From the NCBI GenBank assembly GCA_004555865.1, contig SFJO01000001.1, positions 132,813 to 196,812 of the forward strand: 64,000 nucleotides of DNA. Reading direction: 5' to 3'. The position numbers and the translations under genes are program-made. Below the pieces are notes generated by a model, which was not told where the DNA came from, made no database searches, and saw only the letters and a program-made list of their open reading frames with translations. Origin of the DNA: Oscillospiraceae bacterium (GTDB taxonomy: Bacteria; Bacillota; Clostridia; Oscillospirales; Ruminococcaceae). How positions within the stretch are numbered: the first letter of the stretch is position 1; the number at the start of each line of letters is the position of its first letter. This document shows positions 61,044 through 64,000 of this stretch, piece after piece.

Positions 61044-61680
61044 TTTTGCAATTCTTCCGCCCCGCATAGACGATTCGCTGCCCCCGCTGGGGGCCAGTGC
61101 CCTCGGCCCGGAGGCAGAGATCACCGGCTGGCAGCTGACCGGCCTGGACCTGACCGGGGCCGACCTCTCCCGCATCACCTTTGAGGGCTGTGTGCTGGAG
61201 CGCTGCCGCCTGACCGCCTGCCAATTGGATGGTGCGGAGTTCCGCGACTGCCTGCTGCGCGGATGCGAACTGTCCAGTGCGCGGCTTTCCGGCAGCTATT
61301 TCAGCCGCTGCATCCTGCAGGGCTGCAAGGGGCTGGGGGCCGATCTCTCCCGCAGCAAGCTGACCAACACCGCCCTGCGGGACTGCGTGCTGCGCGCCGT
61401 GAATTGGGACGGCGCAAGCCTGGAAAAGCTCGTTCTCCGCGACTGTGACCTGAGCGAAAGCTGGCTCACCGAGTGCAGGCTGAAGCAGCTGGCGCTGGAG
61501 GACTGCACCCTGACCCAAACCAACTTCTTCCGCACCCCGCTGGCCGGGATGGACTTCACCCGCTGCCGCCTGAGCGGGCTTGTGTGCACCGAAAACGGCG
61601 CCGAGCTGAAGGGGGCCATCGTCACCCCGGAGCAGGCCGTTGAACTGGCCCGCCTTCTTGGGCTGGTCATCCGGCCCTGA
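61036..61680 (+). CDS. Pentapeptide-repeat protein
   Basis: This 214-residue protein has about 20 pentapeptide units (examples: LTGADLSRITFEG, CELSSARLSG, SYFSRCILQG) covering residues about 30-185. The units have Leu or Phe at the central position and small residues before it, so the chain should form a right-handed quadrilateral beta-helix. There is no membrane segment or fused domain. The start overlaps the NUDIX gene. Its function is unknown: some pentapeptide proteins mimic DNA and protect gyrase, others have no known role. Confidence 0.88.
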   Translation: MADFAILPPRIDDSLPPLGASALGPEAEITGWQLTGLDLTGADLSRITFEGCVLERCRLTACQLDGAEFRDCLLRGCELSSARLSGSYFSRCILQGCKGLGADLSRSKLTNTALRDCVLRAVNWDGASLEKLVLRDCDLSESWLTECRLKQLALEDCTLTQTNFFRTPLAGMDFTRCRLSGLVCTENGAELKGAIVTPEQAVELARLLGLVIRP

Positions 61681-61688
61681 GCGGCCGT

Positions 61689-61735
61689 GGGTTTTCCACG
61701 AAACAGAGCGCTTTGTGTGGAAAACCCGTTTTTTT
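61689..61735 (+). terminator. Terminator after the pentapeptide-repeat gene
   Basis: A perfect 11-bp stem, GGGTTTTCCAC / GTGGAAAACCC (61689-61727), is followed by seven Ts. Confidence 0.85.
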
Positions 61736-61760
61736 CTGATTTGATTGGGAGGTAAACGGT

Positions 61761-62333
61761 ATGGAATCCTCTGCCCTTCCCCGGCTCATCGCCCGGGATT
61801 ACGACGGCGTGCCCTGGTACTACGAGCCGCCGGTCTATCTGCCCCACCGGTTCATTCTGGGCACCGTGGGGGAAAAGCCCCTGGCCTGCATCGGCATCAA
61901 CCCCAGCACCGCCCGCCCCGGCGCGCTGGACAACACCCTGAAATCGGTGCAGCGGCTGGCCCTGGTCAACGGGTTTGACAGCTTTCTCATGTTCAACGTC
62001 AGCCCCCAGCGGGCCACCGACCCCAACGATATGGACGCCCAGCCGGACCCGGCCCTGGCCGAGGAAAATCTGGTGTGGCTGGAGGCCATGCTGGCCCAGA
62101 CCCGCCCGGTGATGTGGGCCGCATGGGGCACCCTGATCGAAAAGCGGCCCTATCTGCCCGGCATGATGCGCCGCATGGTGGCCATTACTCAGCGGTACGA
62201 CATTCCATGGGTCACCTTCGGCAAGCGAAGCAAGGCCGGGCACCCGCACCACCCGCTGTACCTGCGCAAGGACGAAACGCCCCAGCCCTTTGACGTGCAG
62301 GCCTACCTGGACGAGGTGTTCCCCGGGCTGTGA
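61761..62333 (+). CDS. DUF1643 domain-containing protein
   Basis: This 190-residue protein has the DUF1643 core: IGINPSTARPG (about 36-46), DNTLKSVQRLAL, FLMFNVSPQRATDP and a later VMWAAWGTLIEKRP. The family is of unknown function and occurs scattered in bacteria and phage. The ATG follows GGGAGGT. Its C-terminal HHPLYLRKDE resembles the basic tail of the family. It is placed between two terminators, so it is likely monocistronic. Confidence 0.85.
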   Translation: MESSALPRLIARDYDGVPWYYEPPVYLPHRFILGTVGEKPLACIGINPSTARPGALDNTLKSVQRLALVNGFDSFLMFNVSPQRATDPNDMDAQPDPALAEENLVWLEAMLAQTRPVMWAAWGTLIEKRPYLPGMMRRMVAITQRYDIPWVTFGKRSKAGHPHHPLYLRKDETPQPFDVQAYLDEVFPGL

Positions 62334-62360
62334 CGGCCGAATGGGCGCAGCTTTGTGCAG

Positions 62361-62408
62361 AAAAAACAGAACCGCTCCGCCGATGGTGCATCGGCGGAGC
62401 GGTTCTGT
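62361..62408 (-). terminator. Terminator of the phosphofructokinase gene
   Basis: An 18-bp perfect stem (62366-62383 with 62391-62408) is followed on the minus strand by six Us (62366-62361); on the plus strand its tail is weaker, so it mainly serves the minus-strand gene. Confidence 0.8.
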
Positions 62409-62553
62409 CATTCTTCAAGATTGATTCGTTGATTGGAGCAGAGCGGATTTTCCAACAGTTCAGGCGTGCCGCCGGCAAACACGCCGCCTGCCTCATCATC
62501 GCCTTGCAGGCGCCACAGATGCCTGCCAAAAAATGTTTTTCCGGCAACGGCTC

Positions 62554-63456
62554 TCAAAACTGTTCCAGCAGAGCCAGAATGTCTGCCTGCCGGGCCAGCT
62601 CATCTGAAAAGGCCGTGGCGCTTCCGGCCGCCGCCCCCAGGCGGTGGGCATATGCATAATCGCCCCGCTCCAGCCAGCCGGCCACGAACCCGGCCACCAT
62701 GGAGTCCCCCGCGCCCACCGAGTTGCGCACTGTACCCCTCGGCACGTCCAGGCGATGAACCTCGCCCCGCTCGTCCAGCAGCAGCGAGCCATCCCCCGCC
62801 ATGGACACCAGCACATTGCGCGCCCCCTGCTGCTGCAGGGCACGGGCGCACTCCAGAATTTCTTTCTCGCCGGTCAGCTTTTTTCCGAACAGTTCCCCCA
62901 GCTCCAAATGGTTCGGCTTGATGAGGAACGGCCGGCAGGGCAGCACCCCGCGCAGAAGGCTGCCGGCCGCATCCACCACTGTGAGCACCCCCCTGCCTTC
63001 CACCCGGCGCAGCAGCGTTTCGTAGCTGCCGCCCGGCATGGAGGCCGGAACCGAGCCGGAGATCACCAGCACATCGCCCGCCTGCAGAGCGTCCAGCTGC
63101 TCCAGCAGGCGGCGCTGCGCCTCGGGCAGAATCACCGGCCCGGCGGCGTTGATCTCGGTTTCCTCCTGCCCCTTGAGCTTCACATTGATGCGGGTCTGGC
63201 CTTCCGCCAGATGGATAAATTCCGTCCGCACGCCCCGCCGGGCCAGCTCACGTTCCAGCTCGCAGCCGGTGAACCCGGCCACAAACCCCAGCGCCGTGGT
63301 CTCCACGCCCAGCTCGTGCAGCACACAGGAGACGTTGATCCCCTTGCCGCCCGGCTGAATCTCCGCCTGCCCGGCGCGGTTGGCCCCGCCCACCGTCAGC
63401 TTCTCCACCCGCACCACGTAATCCAGGGCCGGGTTGAAGGTAACCGTATACACCAT
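62554..63456 (-). CDS. fruK: 1-phosphofructokinase family (PfkB) kinase
   Basis: The protein has 300 residues with the start MVYTVTFNPALDYVVRVEKL typical of 1-phosphofructokinase and tagatose-6-phosphate kinase. It has GGKGINVSCVLHELG, GFTGCELE and the catalytic GAGDSMVAGF near residue 250. It phosphorylates fructose-1-phosphate, or tagatose-6-phosphate. No PTS fructose genes are adjacent, so the sugar is uncertain. There is no DeoR regulator beside it in the window. The C-terminus is complete. Confidence 0.87.
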   Translation of the reverse strand: MVYTVTFNPALDYVVRVEKLTVGGANRAGQAEIQPGGKGINVSCVLHELGVETTALGFVAGFTGCELERELARRGVRTEFIHLAEGQTRINVKLKGQEETEINAAGPVILPEAQRRLLEQLDALQAGDVLVISGSVPASMPGGSYETLLRRVEGRGVLTVVDAAGSLLRGVLPCRPFLIKPNHLELGELFGKKLTGEKEILECARALQQQGARNVLVSMAGDGSLLLDERGEVHRLDVPRGTVRNSVGAGDSMVAGFVAGWLERGDYAYAHRLGAAAGSATAFSDELARQADILALLEQF

Positions 63457-63689
63457 CCTGCTCTTCCCTTCCTTTCACGGCAGGCCCGCCCGGAATGCCC
63501 CGGGCCGGACGGCTGCCGTCTCTTTTCCATCAGCTTGTTTGAAACCAGCGCAAATGCCCGGTCCATCAAAACGTATGGTATGCATCCACAGCCGCATCAA
63601 GGCCGGGGCCGTTTCCAACCATGTGTCTCTCCGCTCAATGGGTGTGGCACCGTTCTGTTCGATGACTTCCTACGTTTCCATGGAGACCG

Positions 63690-63863
63690 TCAAAAATCCA
63701 CGTAGTACTTGACTTCCTCCAGTGGTGTCCCGCTCACCCACAAGGCTCTCGCCAGATTGCGCTCTCCCCCCGTTTCCAGGGTTGCGTAATAATTCTGGAA
63801 TTCCTTCTCGTCCTTTTCCGTTCTGTTCCGCAAAACTTCTCTCGCCGCTTCCAGTTCCGTCAT
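63690..63863 (-). CDS. Small conserved hypothetical protein (57 aa)
   Basis: The ATG at 63863 follows AGGAGG by eight bases. The 57-residue product (TELEAAREVLRNRTEKDEKE, then a Gly-Gly-Glu and ending EVKYYVDF) is charged, soluble and likely helical. It has no recognisable domain. The codon composition and ribosome site support it as a real gene. The 230 bases between it and the phosphofructokinase gene hold nothing I recognise. Confidence 0.6.
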   Translation of the reverse strand: MTELEAAREVLRNRTEKDEKEFQNYYATLETGGERNLARALWVSGTPLEEVKYYVDF

Positions 63864-64000
63864 AACTCGCACCTCCTGTGTAGGTTTCATCTGTCACGGA
63901 CAATTATTACATTTCGCAAGACGCACACATTTCTGCCGCCACAGAAGAATTTGAAAAGCTGGCAGCAGAAATCAAGAGAATCGTTGAGGGCGCTTGAATT

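Noticed and set aside
1..64000. Mobile elements, prophage genes, rRNA genes or CRISPR arrays
   Set aside because: No transposase, integrase, terminal repeat pair, phage structural gene, rRNA segment or regular direct-repeat array was seen in the window.

Overview
The window is GC-rich (low 60s percent by eye), with AT-poor genes and short AT-rich promoter spacers. It carries T-box leaders, a CotJ spore-coat operon, ftsEX with an M23 murein hydrolase, RNase Y, TmcAL and an LTA-synthase-type relic. Together these indicate a Gram-positive anaerobe of class Clostridia. The high GC, the style of the his operon and the VTC/DUF4956/CotH trio point to Oscillospiraceae (Gemmiger, Subdoligranulum or Faecalibacterium relatives). 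The family placement is inference. No rRNA, phage, insertion sequence or CRISPR array was found.

Layout. 1-2.5 kb: 3' part of a MarR regulator, a MATE exporter, and a DUF2798 membrane protein behind a strongly folded leader. 2.6-6.5 kb (minus): pheST under a Phe T-box. 6.6-10.4 kb: a sigma-like protein, a small zinc-finger protein, a two-module CbxX-type AAA ATPase and a MutT enzyme. 10.4-12.8 kb (minus): cotJC with a fused cotJA-cotJB, a MerR regulator, a truncated gene and tRNA-Tyr. 13-19 kb: a radical SAM protein, then a minus-strand polysaccharide locus (priming sugar transferase, glf, DUF4422 glycosyltransferase) and tmcAL. 19-25.3 kb: ackA, the VTC/DUF4956/CotH operon and a CorC-type CBS protein. 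25.6-32 kb: thrS under a Thr T-box, rny, a LysR regulator and a PRTase-like protein.

32.1-40.7 kb (minus): a complete histidine operon, hisZG-hisD-hisC-hisB-hisH-hisA-hisF-hisIE-hisJ, whose first gene is a HisZ-HisG fusion. 40.8-43.6 kb: an acidic membrane-anchored protein and two CobW-type GTPases, one with a very His-rich segment. 44-49 kb: a murein amidase, an NhaC-type antiporter, a 2-hydroxyacid dehydrogenase, and an orphan Na+-pump decarboxylase beta/gamma pair behind a yybP-ykoY-like riboswitch with a clear terminator switch. 49.2-52.4 kb: an iron-sulfur flavoprotein-like reductase, a nucleotidyltransferase, a decayed LTA synthase and tRNA-Thr. 52.4-59.3 kb (minus): rsmA, the operon ftsE-ftsX-M23 peptidase-35-aa membrane protein-S41 peptidase, and a CdaR/PucR-type regulator. 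59.6-64 kb: HAD phosphatase, NUDIX, pentapeptide-repeat and DUF1643 genes, a 1-phosphofructokinase and a small conserved protein.

Most promising for novelty are the metal/ion-riboswitch-like leader on an Na+-pump gene without a nearby alpha subunit, the sigma-like/zinc-finger/AAA cluster, and the gene fusions (HisZ-HisG, CotJA-CotJB, GTPase-DUF1980-like). All functional statements rest on reading motifs and gene order; no database search was run.
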